From positions 2,852,001 through 2,916,000 of the forward strand of contig NZ_WKJQ01000001.1 in assembly GCF_009674625.1 (NCBI RefSeq): a stretch of 64,000 nucleotides of DNA, read 5' to 3'. The position numbers were made by a program, and so were the translations under genes. Of this stretch, positions 24,693 through 32,661 are shown piece after piece. The DNA comes from Haloferax marinum (GTDB taxonomy: Archaea > Halobacteriota > Halobacteria > Halobacteriales > Haloferacaceae). Every line of letters begins with the position of its first letter. The first letter of the stretch is position 1. The notes beneath the pieces were generated by a model. The model did no database searches, was not told where the DNA came from, and saw only the letters and a list, made by a program, of their open reading frames with translations.

Positions 24693-25718
24693 TCAGAACA
24701 CCTCGTCGACGAAGTCGGCGGCGTCCTGTCGGACGGGGTCGACAGCGGGGACGCCCAGTTCGTCGGCGTAGGCTTCGACTTCGGCGGCGGCCTCGTCGTC
24801 GTCCTCGACGTTCGAGGTGTTGAGCGCGCCGCCGACGATTTCAGCCTCGTGGACGGGGGCGGCGAGGTTCTCGTAGAGTGAGACGTAGTCGGAGAGTGGT
24901 GGGAGTTCGAACGACTCGTAGCCGTGAATCGCCTCGCGGGTGGACTCGTGACAGAGAACCAGCTTGTCGGCCATCGACCCGTGGAGGATTCCACACGTGA
25001 CCGCAGAGTAGGCCGGGTGGACGATGCTCCCCTGTCCTTCGACGAAGAGAACGTCGTACTCGTCGCCTTTCTCGAGAATCATCTCTTCGACCGACCCGGC
25101 GGTGAAGTCGCTGACGACCCGGTCGACGGGGTTGCCCCACCCGGCGATCATGATGCCGGTCTGGCCGGTCGGGATGAACCCAGCGTCGATACCCTGCTCG
25201 CGGGCGGCCTCCACGAGTTCGAGCGAGACGGTCATCTTGCCCACAGAGCAGTCCGTGCCGACGGTGAGGACGACTTCTGCGTCGACGTCGCCGGCGACGC
25301 CCTTCGCGACGCCGATGTCGTCGTGTGGCTTGCGAACGTCGTTGATTTCACAGTCGTGTTCGGCCGCGAGTGCGGCGAACTCCTCGTCGTCGTTCAGGAA
25401 GTAGTGGAGGCCGGCGATGACGTCACACCCGCGTTCGAGTGCGGTTCGGACATCGTCGCGCCACGTCTCGTCGAATCCGCCGCCGATAGGTGCGATTCCC
25501 ACGAGGAGTGCGTCCGCGTCTGGGGCGTCGGCCATCGAGGCGACGATGGGGACGTCGGGGAGGTCACGGCGGTGGTCCGCCGTGGAGGTGCCGGGTTTGT
25601 CCCGGTCGAGGACGGCAACCACGTCGTAGTCGGCGTATTTGAGAACGCCTGTGGCGGTCTTCGCACGGTCAGGAAACTTCTCGTGTGCAAGGACGACGAC
25701 TCGTTGTGGGTCGCTCAT
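24693..25718 (-). CDS. DUF1611 P-loop protein (DgcN-like)
   Basis: 341 residues from the ATG at 25718; a GTG four codons upstream is an alternative. The N-terminal ~130 residues are a Rossmann-like domain (VVVLAHEKF, then ALLVGIAPIGGGF), and the C-terminal ~200 form a P-loop NTPase-like domain with GTDCSVGKMT (Lys161). Family DUF1611 includes DgcN, reported in marine bacteria as an N-acetyltransferase acting on D-glutamate, always next to the epimerase DgcA. Here the epimerase gene starts immediately after this stop. The P-loop is intact, so nucleotide or acetyl-CoA phosphate binding is plausible. Confidence 0.88.
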   Translation of the reverse strand: MSDPQRVVVLAHEKFPDRAKTATGVLKYADYDVVAVLDRDKPGTSTADHRRDLPDVPIVASMADAPDADALLVGIAPIGGGFDETWRDDVRTALERGCDVIAGLHYFLNDDEEFAALAAEHDCEINDVRKPHDDIGVAKGVAGDVDAEVVLTVGTDCSVGKMTVSLELVEAAREQGIDAGFIPTGQTGIMIAGWGNPVDRVVSDFTAGSVEEMILEKGDEYDVLFVEGQGSIVHPAYSAVTCGILHGSMADKLVLCHESTREAIHGYESFELPPLSDYVSLYENLAAPVHEAEIVGGALNTSNVEDDDEAAAEVEAYADELGVPAVDPVRQDAADFVDEVF

Positions 25719-25826
25719 GTTGGATGCCACTATCTCCCACCCTATAAGGTCGGGCGATTTGGCAGTGACTGTCGAGAACTGTTCGGGGAGCCAAAGTGGT
25801 GCGAGCGTCGGTTCGTGGCCGAAGAC

Positions 25827-26726
25827 TCAGATGCGGTACAGTCGCGTCGTCCAGAACTCACGAGAGGCCTCTCGGAGGGCCGCTTCGGGGTCGCCACTGG
25901 CGTCGACGGTCGCAGTGAGCGACGCTCGGTCACGGAACTCACCGAGGACAGTTCGCTCTCCGAGGACGACGAGGTCGGAGTCAGCGTCGAGTGATTCGTC
26001 CAGGACGTCGTGGCACTCGTCGAGGTGGTCGTCGATCTGTCCGTCGCGGATGCGCTCGAATCGTCGTTGTGAGAAGCCACCTTTCGAGTGCGCCGACTTC
26101 ACGTCGCTTTCGAACCCTGTCTCGTAGACGAGTGTTCCGTCGTCGTACCGGCCGAGCGCGAACAGGTCGGCCCGGACGAGTGCGACGACCGTCTCTGCGT
26201 CGGGCAGAAACCACTCGGATTCGAGGTCGAACCCGTCACTCCATTCGTCGAACGACTCCGGAAGTCGCGGGGGCGAGAGCACCACACTCACGAGTCCGGC
26301 GTCGTCGGTGAATGCGACACACGGTGCGGCCCTGCGGACGAGCGAGGCACGGTCGTCGAACGCCCTCTCGACCGACGACGGAACCGACTGTTCGTCGGGA
26401 ACGGTGGCGGTCAGTGCACCTTCCGGGCCTGTCGAGACCGACTCCAATCGTCGGAGAACCTCACGAAGACGCTCGCCGCGGAGGTCTTCGGTTCCGCGAA
26501 AGTCGAGTTCGTCGTCGTCACCGGAGAGTCGTTCGACTCGGTCTTCGAGTTCGGTGATACGGTCTTCGAGCCGATTGAGTTCGGCTTCCGCCTCCTGTCG
26601 GGCCCGAACGGCCTCCTTCCGTCGGTCCGACTCGCCTTCGAGACGCCCTGCTAACGCGTCGCGTTCGTCTTCTAACTCCGCGATGCGTTCTTTGAGTTCG
26701 GCCCGGCCCAACAACTCGTCTAACAT
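25827..26726 (-). CDS. Vms1/Ankzf1-family peptidyl-tRNA hydrolase-like protein
   Basis: 299 residues. The first ~75 are a charged coiled coil (RAELKERIAELEDERDAL). The remainder has the eRF1-like VLRF1 fold typical of archaeal Vms1 homologues, with the signature SAHSKGGFSQRRFERIR near residue 210, where the Gln before RRF occupies the catalytic position. Eukaryotic Vms1/ANKZF1 releases nascent chains from stalled 60S subunits; archaeal members are predicted to rescue stalled ribosomes (family knowledge plus inference). It stands alone, in the same orientation as the DUF1611 gene, about 108 bases upstream of it. Confidence 0.85.
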   Translation of the reverse strand: MLDELLGRAELKERIAELEDERDALAGRLEGESDRRKEAVRARQEAEAELNRLEDRITELEDRVERLSGDDDELDFRGTEDLRGERLREVLRRLESVSTGPEGALTATVPDEQSVPSSVERAFDDRASLVRRAAPCVAFTDDAGLVSVVLSPPRLPESFDEWSDGFDLESEWFLPDAETVVALVRADLFALGRYDDGTLVYETGFESDVKSAHSKGGFSQRRFERIRDGQIDDHLDECHDVLDESLDADSDLVVLGERTVLGEFRDRASLTATVDASGDPEAALREASREFWTTRLYRI

Positions 26727-26807
26727 ACGCGGAAGCGTGCGGGCCGGCCACTTGAGCGTTCGGTCCGCAGGCGACGACGTATCCTAGTTTCCCGACCGAC
26801 GTTCAGA

Positions 26808-27173
26808 CTACGTCCGGTGCCGTGACGGGTCGAGGGCGTCGAGGTCGTATCCCGCGTATCGAAGGAGTTCGGCCGCTCGTGTTCCGTCGGCGAGGAAGAC
26901 GGGCCTGTCGTCGGGCAGCGCCTCCAGTTCGACGACTTCTCGGGGGAGGGCGAGTGTCCCCGCGGGAACGCCGTCGTCACCGACGACCGGGAAGTGGGCA
27001 CTGTCGAGTTTCATTACGAGTGGGTAGTCGATTCGTTCCACGCCGGTTCCGCTCGCGTAGACGTGCTCGTTGAGTCGCTCGTGTTCGGTCCGCTGGATGG
27101 CCGCCTCCGAACCGTCGTATGGTTCGACGTACAGTCGGCCGAGGTAGTATCCGCTAGAGAATCGTTCGAACAT
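26808..27173 (-). CDS. DUF5802-type small haloarchaeal protein
   Basis: 121 residues from the ATG at 27173 (MFERFSSGYYLGRLYVEP); a GTG two codons upstream also fits. The pattern of aromatic-rich start, PLVMKLDSAHFPVVGDDGVP and a C-terminal PVFLADGTRAAELLRYAGYD is what I recall as DUF5802, found across haloarchaea without a known activity. No membrane segment or metal motif is visible. It precedes the Vms1-like gene by 81 bases on the same strand. Confidence 0.8.
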   Translation of the reverse strand: MFERFSSGYYLGRLYVEPYDGSEAAIQRTEHERLNEHVYASGTGVERIDYPLVMKLDSAHFPVVGDDGVPAGTLALPREVVELEALPDDRPVFLADGTRAAELLRYAGYDLDALDPSRHRT

Positions 27174-27290
27174 CGACACATGTTATCATAACACACATCT
27201 GAAGATAAGCGTTGTCGAGACTGTTTATATAGACCGCAATTCCATCGCTCGAAGCAGTGGGGTCGACAGAGAGAAAGAGAGAGTATCGGG

Positions 27291-27587
27291 TCAGTCGTCG
27301 CCGCGGGTTGCGGCCGTCATCGACCAGACGGCGACGATGCCCAGTGCGAGTGCCGGAATCATCGGGAGTGCCAACATGGCGGCGATGTATGGCAGTCCGG
27401 CCATCGACGGAAGCGACGGCACGATGTACACCGCGCCAGGGACGACGAGGACACAGAGTGCGACGACGCCGACGAGCACCCAGCCTCGCTTCCCGAATCC
27501 CTGTGGTTCGGGTTCGTCCGCTCCGATGTCGGAGTCGCCCGGACGGTGAACGTACGTATCCTCCCGAGACGTGGTGTCAGAGCTCAC
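27291..27587 (-). CDS. Two-TM small membrane protein
   Basis: 98 residues, starting with a GTG inside the end of the dehydrogenase gene (11-base overlap). Residues 1-33 are acidic and soluble; two hydrophobic segments follow (about 36-55, GWVLVGVVALCVLVVPGAVY, and 62-90, with several prolines). Family unknown. The overlap implies co-translation with the dehydrogenase, perhaps to place it at the membrane (inference). Confidence 0.7.
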   Translation of the reverse strand: MSSDTTSREDTYVHRPGDSDIGADEPEPQGFGKRGWVLVGVVALCVLVVPGAVYIVPSLPSMAGLPYIAAMLALPMIPALALGIVAVWSMTAATRGDD

Positions 27588-28617
27588 TATCTGGGATTAC
27601 GACCACCTTGCCAAAGCCCTGTCGTTCCTCGATAAGTTCGTGCGCACGGTCGATTTCGCTCATCGGGAGCGTCTCACGGATACGGGGTTCGAACGTGCCG
27701 TCCCAGACGAGTTCCAGCACTTCGTCCGCCTCGCCAGGCGTCGCCATCGTCGACCCGATGACCGACAGTTGGTTCCAGAAGATGTAGTTGAGACCGGCAC
27801 CTGGGTCGGGACCAGTCGTCGCGCCACAGGTGACGACACGGCCGCCTTTGACGAGGCTCTTGAGCGACTTCTTGTAGGTGGCCTCACCGATGTGGTCGAC
27901 GACCATGTCGACGCCGCGACCGTCGGTCAGTTTACGAATCTCCTTCGAGAAGTCTTCTTCTTCGTAGTTGATGACGTGGTCTGCGCCGCACTCGCGGGCG
28001 TACTCCAGTTTCTCGTCGGTCGACGCGGTGGCGAACACCTCTGCGCCGGCGTGTTCTGCGACTTGGACGGCAGCGTGTCCAACACCGCCGGACGCGCCGA
28101 GGACGAGGACTTTCTCACCGGGGCGGAGTTCGCCGCGGTCGATGAGCATGCGCCACGCCGTCTGGAAGACGAGAGATGCAGAGCCGGCAATCTCCCACGG
28201 GACGTCTTCGGGGACGGGAACGAGGTTCTCTTCCGGGATGGCCGCGAACTCAGCGTGGACACCGCGGAGGTGCTCGCCGATGATTCGGAAGTCGGGTGCG
28301 AGCGTCTGGTCACCCTTGCGTGAGAACTCGTCGCCCCCGTTGGCGATACCCGCGATGAGCGCGACGTGGTCACCTTCTTCGAACCGAGTCACACGTTCAC
28401 CGACTTCTGTGACGACACCAGCCATGTCACTGCCCGGAATGTGCGGCATCTCTAACTCGACACCCGGCAGTCCACGCCGAGTCCAGATGTCGAGGTGGTT
28501 CAGTGACGCTGCTTTCACGTCGACGAGGACTTCTTCTGGTCCCACTTCTGGGTCGGGGAAGTCGCCATATTCGAGAACGTCTCGGTCGCCGTGTTCTGCA
28601 AATTGGACCGCTTTCAT
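27577..28617 (-). CDS. Zinc-less alcohol dehydrogenase / quinone oxidoreductase-like (MDR) enzyme
   Basis: 346 residues from the ATG at 28617; an ATG 5 codons upstream (28632) is possible, but an AT-rich element (28641-28650) sits about 27 bases before 28617. The fold is medium-chain dehydrogenase: a GroES-like half (PHIPGSDMAGVVTEVGERV), then the nucleotide motif LGASGGVGHAAVQVAEHAG near residue 175. The structural zinc cysteines of classical ADHs are absent, pointing to the NADPH:quinone/crotonyl-CoA reductase side of the family. The substrate is unknown. A regulator gene is divergent from it, 246 bases away, and a likely candidate for control. Confidence 0.9.
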   Translation of the reverse strand: MKAVQFAEHGDRDVLEYGDFPDPEVGPEEVLVDVKAASLNHLDIWTRRGLPGVELEMPHIPGSDMAGVVTEVGERVTRFEEGDHVALIAGIANGGDEFSRKGDQTLAPDFRIIGEHLRGVHAEFAAIPEENLVPVPEDVPWEIAGSASLVFQTAWRMLIDRGELRPGEKVLVLGASGGVGHAAVQVAEHAGAEVFATASTDEKLEYARECGADHVINYEEEDFSKEIRKLTDGRGVDMVVDHIGEATYKKSLKSLVKGGRVVTCGATTGPDPGAGLNYIFWNQLSVIGSTMATPGEADEVLELVWDGTFEPRIRETLPMSEIDRAHELIEERQGFGKVVVIPDSEL

Positions 28618-28863
28618 CTCGGTTCGACCCATGCAACCAACCCCCAAAAAGTTAGGTTTCGGTCAACTAGTTATCAACTCGTGCAGGAACTGTTCGACCA
28701 ATGTCACCAGTAGACACGTTCATTACCCCCTCCAGTGTACTCGCTGTGGCAACGCCCATAGACCCTCCTCGTACGATATGATAGCACAACGACTGTCGAG
28801 CCGTGGAGAACGCCGCTTCCCCACCCCGAACGACTGGCAACTGTCTCCGGCAGGTGGTCGCTG

Positions 28864-29685
28864 ATGACGCGGAACGGCGTTCAACAGGGAGCGGAGTTAC
28901 TCGGTTTGCTCGTCGAACGCGCCAATTTTTTGGAAGTTCTCGCTGACGGGCCGTACGACAAGCGTGCGTTAGCCGATATCCTCGGGACGTCTCGTTCGAC
29001 TGTCGACCGAGTCATTCGCACGCTCGTGAACGCTGGGGTCGTCCACCAGCGGGACAACGGGTACGAACTGACGCTTTCGGGGAGATGTGCACTCGACGCG
29101 TACGAACGGTACGAACAGACCGTTCGTGGGCTGACGAACGCACAGAAACTCCTGTCGATGCTCCCATCGGACGCGCCGCTCGACCCGGTCGTTCTGTCCG
29201 GCGCGAGAGTGTACACATCTAGCCCTGACATCCCGGATGCGGTCATCGAACAGCTATTCGCGAGTATCCAGGACAGCGAGACGCTGTACGGTATCGCTCC
29301 GGTCGCCATCGAGGGACAACTGGAAGCGTTCTACGACGCGGCGACAGCAGGTGGCACTGCCGTCGAGATGCTCGTTGCGAACGAGCTCAACGAGAAACTG
29401 CTCGACTCTCCCCGGTCGCGTTCGGTCATCATCGAAAACCTCCAGAAAGACGAGGTGAACGTCTACCGCGGCGAAATTCCGTTCGGGTTTGGCCTGTGGG
29501 CGACTGACGACGAGGCAGGCATCGTCGTCTACACCGACACTGGAGTCGGTGGAGTCGCCACCAACGACAACGAAGAGGCCATCTCGTGGGTGGTCGATAC
29601 GTTCGAGTCGCTGCAATCTGAATCTGAAGCGGTGACGCTCGAATCGGTCCTCGACGAGTATCCCGACGACCCCACTGGCAACTGA
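28864..29685 (+). CDS. Winged-helix transcriptional regulator, IclR/FilR1-like
   Basis: 273 residues. An N-terminal winged-helix domain (residues about 15-75) has the recognition helix TSRSTVDRVIRTLVNAG. A ~170-residue C-terminal ligand-binding domain, of the methanogen FilR1/DUF1724 type, contains VEMLVANELNEKLL and GEIPFGFGLWATDDEAG. Such proteins are typically autoregulated sensors of small molecules. It is divergent from the quinone-oxidoreductase-like gene, its likeliest target. The ATG overlaps the stop of a short frame (28778-28864) in a TGATG arrangement. Confidence 0.88.
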   Translation: MTRNGVQQGAELLGLLVERANFLEVLADGPYDKRALADILGTSRSTVDRVIRTLVNAGVVHQRDNGYELTLSGRCALDAYERYEQTVRGLTNAQKLLSMLPSDAPLDPVVLSGARVYTSSPDIPDAVIEQLFASIQDSETLYGIAPVAIEGQLEAFYDAATAGGTAVEMLVANELNEKLLDSPRSRSVIIENLQKDEVNVYRGEIPFGFGLWATDDEAGIVVYTDTGVGGVATNDNEEAISWVVDTFESLQSESEAVTLESVLDEYPDDPTGN

Positions 29686-29722
29686 CCGGGGAACTTTATC
29701 GCCCGACGACGAAGCCACCGAC

Positions 29723-30418
29723 GTGAGCGACCACGACCACACCCACGGTCACGACGACGACGAGCACAGGGGTGGCGACCAGAGCCATGACCACGACCAC
29801 AGTCACGGGAGCGACGGCCACGGCCACGGCCACAATCACAACCGCGACGGCCATGGCCACGACCACGACCACGGCCACAATCACAACCGCGACGGCCATG
29901 GCCACGACCACGACCACGACCACCACGCCCACGACGTGACAGAACTCGAGTTCGCAGTGCTCACGGTGTCGTCTACTCGGACAGTCGACGACGACCCCGC
30001 AGGTGACGCTATCCAGGAGATTCTCCACGACGCAGGCCACTCCATTTCGGTCCGTCGCGTCGTCGACGACGACTTCGACGAGATTCAGACGGCACTCGCA
30101 CGAATGGCAGACCGTGGTGACGTCGACGTGGCTATCACGACCGGTGGAACGGGTGTCACCCCCGACGACCAGACGGTCGAGGCCGCCGAGCAACTCTTCG
30201 AAAAGACGCTCCCCGGATTCGGCGAGTTGTTCCGCCGACTCTCGTACGACGAGATTGGAACGCGTGTCGTCGGGACGCGTGCGTCGGCGGGTATCGTCGA
30301 TGGCATGCCAGCGTTCTGCCTTCCGGGGAGTGAAAACGCGGCACGACTCGGGACAGCAGAGATAATCGTCGCAGAAGCACCACACCTCACTGGCCTCGCT
30401 CGGCGGGACGAAGCGTAA
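29723..30418 (+). CDS. moaB: MoaB/MogA-family protein with His-rich N-terminal extension
   Basis: 231 residues. The first ~72 are a His/Asp/Gly-rich metal-binding tail (repeats of HDHDHGHGHNHNRDG type). Residues about 75-225 form the MoaB/MogA fold: LEFAVLTVSSTRTVDDDPAG, ITTGGTGVTPDDQT and LPGSENAARL. MogA adenylates molybdopterin before metal insertion; MoaB-type proteins act similarly in archaea with molybdenum or tungsten cofactors. The His tail could hold zinc, nickel or copper, perhaps copper for MPT-AMP exchange (inference). A GTG start is preferred: ctttatc (29694-29700) lies 26 bases upstream. A 45-base segment of the tail is duplicated in the DNA. Confidence 0.88.
   Translation: MSDHDHTHGHDDDEHRGGDQSHDHDHSHGSDGHGHGHNHNRDGHGHDHDHGHNHNRDGHGHDHDHDHHAHDVTELEFAVLTVSSTRTVDDDPAGDAIQEILHDAGHSISVRRVVDDDFDEIQTALARMADRGDVDVAITTGGTGVTPDDQTVEAAEQLFEKTLPGFGELFRRLSYDEIGTRVVGTRASAGIVDGMPAFCLPGSENAARLGTAEIIVAEAPHLTGLARRDEA
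29820..29925 (+). repeat. Direct repeat inside the His-rich coding region
   Basis: Two nearly identical copies of a ~54-base segment (ggccacaatcacaaccgcga, continuing ggccatggccacgaccac) lie head to tail, encoding HGHNHNRDGHGHDHDH twice. Recent duplication is likely because the DNA identity is higher than needed for the protein pattern. The His tail length is therefore probably variable between strains. Confidence 0.75.
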
Positions 30419-30433
30419 CTCGCTCGTCTGCGT

Positions 30434-32509
30434 TCACTCGCTGGGAGCCATTCCGAACGGTGCCCCGCGAACGTAACTCTCGGCGAGCAAGACGAACGTC
30501 GCCTGCGCCCACTGGAGGTTCGAATTCCACCGCACGTCGCCGTTGCCGTCCACACGTTCTGGAAGAAGGCCCGCGGCCGTCGCCCACGTTTTGGCGTGGT
30601 CGAAGATGTGGTCCGAGACGGCGGTTTCGTCCGTCGCTCCGAGCCATCGAACCACGTCGGCGTACGCTTCGCAGAGTGGCCATCCACCGTCTTCGGCAGT
30701 TCCAGTCGGTGTGTAGTCGTCGCCGGGATATCGGTCGAGACACGGCGAGTGGTCGGCACGCCACCACAGTTCGTCGCAGAGTTCGACCGTCGATTGCATC
30801 GGTGGGTGCGTCGCAGAGACGACGTTCCACGGCCAGACGGCCATGAACGCTGCCGCGTCGGGGCGCTGGTCGGGTGGTGGTCGTTCGTTCCCGTCCGGTG
30901 AGTCGGCGGTGACGTAGTGGTCGCCGTACGGTGTCCCTCGTTTGAAGCAGTACGTGTCGAAGTTCGCTGTCCAGACGCCGGCCTGCTGACGGCATCGCTG
31001 TGCGAACGCGCCGTCGCCGACTGCCTCGGCCATCTCTGCCATACACCGAAGCCCAGCGATTGCCGCCGCGCTTCCACCGGTCGTGTGGCCCCACACTTCT
31101 TCCCACGTGTCTTGATGTTTCTTCGGGAACCCCCACCCGTTGTCCCAGTCGAGGAGGAACTCGGCCGCTCGTCGAGACATGTCGTAGTGGTCCGAGAGGA
31201 CCAATTCGTCGCCTGTCTCACGCCACGTGAGCCAATGGGCGTATATCGGGCCGCCTACCTGGTCGAGTTGGAGTTCGCGCCAGTGGGGCGTTCCATCGAC
31301 GAAGTAGTTCTGCCACCACGTCCCGCCGCGTTCGATTCCGCGTGGACCCCGAACACCATCGTCTATCTGCACCGAATCGAGCCACGCGAGCGCTTTTCTG
31401 GCTTCTGCTGTCGCACCCGCTGCCAAGAGTGCCTGCACGATGATGACTTGGTCGCGCGGCCAGACGAACTTGTACTCGAAGTTGATGGGCTTGAACGCGC
31501 CCGCAATCATCGGCCCGCGTGGGTCTTGGACGCATTTGAGACTCGTCATCGAGAGGTCGTACATCCGGTCTGCCGTCTCGTCACCCGTCGGCCCGTCGTT
31601 GACCGCTTCGTGCCAGTCAGTCCACGCGTCGTGGAACGCTGCTCGAATCGGTTCGTAACCGGTGTCGAGAACCCGACTGGCAGCAGCGACTGCTTCTGTG
31701 TGTGTCGTCCCGAATCCGATACCCGTGAGCCACGACACGTCTGTGTCCGTTCCCACGTGCAGTCCGACGCCAGCGTCGACCCGGCCGGACGCGACGTCGT
31801 TCGGGGTGAGCCACCCGTCTTCGTCTTCGTAGATATCGGACCACGCACTTCGTGAGTCGCCAGTCGAGTGATTCTGCACGCCGACGCGGTGACCGTGGAA
31901 CGTCGAATCGCCGGACGTGTCGTCTGTCGAGTTCTCGACCGACGGTCGGTGCTGGGCGAGGGCGACGAATCGGTCGTGGTCGTACGCGACGACGAAATCG
32001 ACCCCGTCTTCGTTCGTGTAGTAGGCTTCGTCGACACCGTCGATGCCGAGGACGTCTTCGATGCCGAAGTTGACGAGCGTGTAGATGGTGTGTTCGTTCG
32101 CTCGTTCGAACGCGACGTGATTGCGGAGGAGAAGGGCCGGGTCGTCGACGGCGACGACAAGGTCCTGCGAGAGCGTCGCCTCGTAGCCACTGCCGAACCG
32201 GAACCGGTTCTCGATGTGGAGTTCCGGCACACGAGAGGACTCGTATGCGACGGAGCTTTCGACGGCGTCTTCGCGCACGTCGAGGACCTGTCGCAGGTCG
32301 GCGTCCCAGAGGAGGACGTGCAGGTCGGAGAACTGCTCGATGTCGGACCGAAACGCCGACGTCTCTTCGACGAGCGCACCGTGACAGCCACGTTTGTGGA
32401 CGCTCGGATACTGGTTTACCGTCGCCAGCACCGTCTTTCCCACCCCTCTCGGTGCACTCACGATGGCGTCTTTGTCGCTCGGCGGCGTGTCCCTCCCACC
32501 GTCAATCAT
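30434..32509 (-). CDS. GH15-type glucoamylase/glucodextranase-like enzyme
   Basis: 691 residues. An N-terminal ~270-residue beta-rich domain (HIENRFRFGSGYEATLSQDL) precedes an (alpha/alpha)6 catalytic barrel. The GH15 marker YKFVWPRDQVIIVQALLAAG lies near residue 355, and LLPERVDGNG near the C-terminus supplies the second catalytic region. GH15 enzymes release glucose from alpha-glucans or trehalose; no signal peptide is visible, so it is probably cytosolic and acts on storage or imported glucans. The start at 32509 is uncertain: the first ~20 residues include APRGVGKT, which resembles a P-loop by chance. Convergent with the MoaB-like gene, 16 bases apart. Confidence 0.87.
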   Translation of the reverse strand: MIDGGRDTPPSDKDAIVSAPRGVGKTVLATVNQYPSVHKRGCHGALVEETSAFRSDIEQFSDLHVLLWDADLRQVLDVREDAVESSVAYESSRVPELHIENRFRFGSGYEATLSQDLVVAVDDPALLLRNHVAFERANEHTIYTLVNFGIEDVLGIDGVDEAYYTNEDGVDFVVAYDHDRFVALAQHRPSVENSTDDTSGDSTFHGHRVGVQNHSTGDSRSAWSDIYEDEDGWLTPNDVASGRVDAGVGLHVGTDTDVSWLTGIGFGTTHTEAVAAASRVLDTGYEPIRAAFHDAWTDWHEAVNDGPTGDETADRMYDLSMTSLKCVQDPRGPMIAGAFKPINFEYKFVWPRDQVIIVQALLAAGATAEARKALAWLDSVQIDDGVRGPRGIERGGTWWQNYFVDGTPHWRELQLDQVGGPIYAHWLTWRETGDELVLSDHYDMSRRAAEFLLDWDNGWGFPKKHQDTWEEVWGHTTGGSAAAIAGLRCMAEMAEAVGDGAFAQRCRQQAGVWTANFDTYCFKRGTPYGDHYVTADSPDGNERPPPDQRPDAAAFMAVWPWNVVSATHPPMQSTVELCDELWWRADHSPCLDRYPGDDYTPTGTAEDGGWPLCEAYADVVRWLGATDETAVSDHIFDHAKTWATAAGLLPERVDGNGDVRWNSNLQWAQATFVLLAESYVRGAPFGMAPSE

Positions 32510-32661
32510 CGATAGAACGACACACCGAACTGTGTTGTAGATTTCCCCGGTGGAAGACGCTCACCCATCAGATTACCGACCCTGTTTGGGGAGTCACCAA
32601 CCCGACTGCAACGTCTGCCCAGTCGCCGCCCTTTAAGTCCGCGCACACGTTCCGGTGAGAT

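Noticed and set aside
30434..32509. P-loop NTPase domain at the N-terminus of the GH15 protein (APRGVGKT)
   Set aside because: Only the eight-residue motif matches; there is no Walker B or surrounding fold, and the true start may be downstream of it.
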